Source: Vogesella margarita
GTDB lineage: Bacteria > Pseudomonadota > Gammaproteobacteria > Burkholderiales > Chromobacteriaceae
Direction: 5' to 3'
DNA: 64,000 nt
Assembly: GCF_028548475.1 (NCBI RefSeq)
Contig: NZ_JAQQLE010000015.1
Span: forward strand, 47,285 to 111,284
In this document: positions 63,935 through 64,000 of the stretch, piece by piece
Position numbering within the stretch: the stretch's first letter is position 1
Layout of the letters: the number at the start of each line of letters is the position of its first letter
The notes under the pieces: model-generated
Told to the model about the DNA's origin: nothing
Seen by the model: only the letters and a program-made list of their open reading frames with translations
Database searches by the model: none
Made by a program: the position numbers and the translations under genes

Positions 63935-64000
63935 GCGTCTGGCGGTGTCCTACTTTCACACAGGTATCTGCACTATCATCGGCGCTAAGGCGTTTCACGG
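63935..64000 (-). rRNA. rrf: 5S ribosomal RNA, 3' part (continues past the window)
   Basis: Read on the minus strand, the bases GTGAAACGCCTTAGCGCCGA then TGATAGTGC, and later GTGTGAAAGTAGGACACCGCC, match the second half of bacterial 5S rRNA (helices II-V), with the closing C-C-G-C-C-A-G-A-C-G-C at the 3' end. About 66 of about 115 bases are present. It marks the 3' end of a ribosomal RNA operon that continues to the right of the window on the minus strand. Confidence 0.95.

Overview
The window is a GC-rich, densely coded stretch of chromosome from a betaproteobacterium, most likely of the order Neisseriales and closest in style to the Chromobacteriaceae (Vogesella/Chromobacterium/Aquitalea type). 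This is inferred from gene content and order: the rpoE-rseABC-mucD-lepA-lepB-rnc-era-recO-pdxJ-acpS block, DUF3579 and DUF4845 proteins, prpBC-acnD-prpF, xseB-ispA-dxs and a YjfB-like protein. No species call can be made without a search. There are no prophages, transposase genes or CRISPR arrays; almost everything is housekeeping.

Layout. 1-8.1 kb: argF (cut by the left edge), a PLP amino-acid decarboxylase, dinG, a DUF3579 protein, map, and a PilZ-like gene broken by one frameshift. 8.2-9.9 kb: a SulP anion transporter. 10.0-22.4 kb (minus strand): a long envelope-stress and housekeeping gene train, rpoE-rseA-rseB-rseC-mucD-grx-like-lepA-lepB-DUF4845-rnc-era-ABM-recO-pdxJ-acpS-nagZ. 22.6-29.1 kb: a 2-methylcitrate (propionate) operon, prpB-cupin-prpC-acnD-prpF. 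29.3-36.7 kb: a periplasmic binding protein, the SRP RNA gene with a clear promoter, an XRE protein, a universal stress protein, a thioesterase/TerB pair, a MoxR ATPase overlapping xerC, an intact PilZ-like paralogue and an SDR. 36.8-41.2 kb: xseB-ispA-dxs (isoprenoid supply) and a MgtC/DUF4010 membrane protein. 41.2-43.7 kb: a MITE-like element, a thioesterase, tdk, a deletion scar that looks like the two ends of a lost formate dehydrogenase operon, and a formate/nitrite channel gene. 43.7-52.6 kb: tldD, nitrilase and yhdP facing glnE. 52.6-61.2 kb: ilvE, a zinc-finger protein, waaF, TetR, small membrane and motility-type proteins, trxB, smr, bcp, phoH and a hydrolase. 61.2-64.0 kb: GNAT, an M24 peptidase divergent from an XRE-cupin regulator across a palindromic operator candidate, and the 3' part of a 5S rRNA gene with its terminator.

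The strongest unexplained signal is a dispersed short motif, consensus T-G-C-G-G-C-C-A-A-C-(C/G)-T-T. By hand I count about 49 copies of its 9-base core GCGGCCAAC on the two strands, about 43 of them with the leading T. It lies in different codon frames inside genes and as inverted pairs between genes, two of which form terminator-like hairpins. This is how the DNA uptake sequences of Neisseriaceae and Pasteurellaceae are distributed, but the word matches no uptake-sequence dialect I know. I propose it as a candidate uptake sequence of this lineage.
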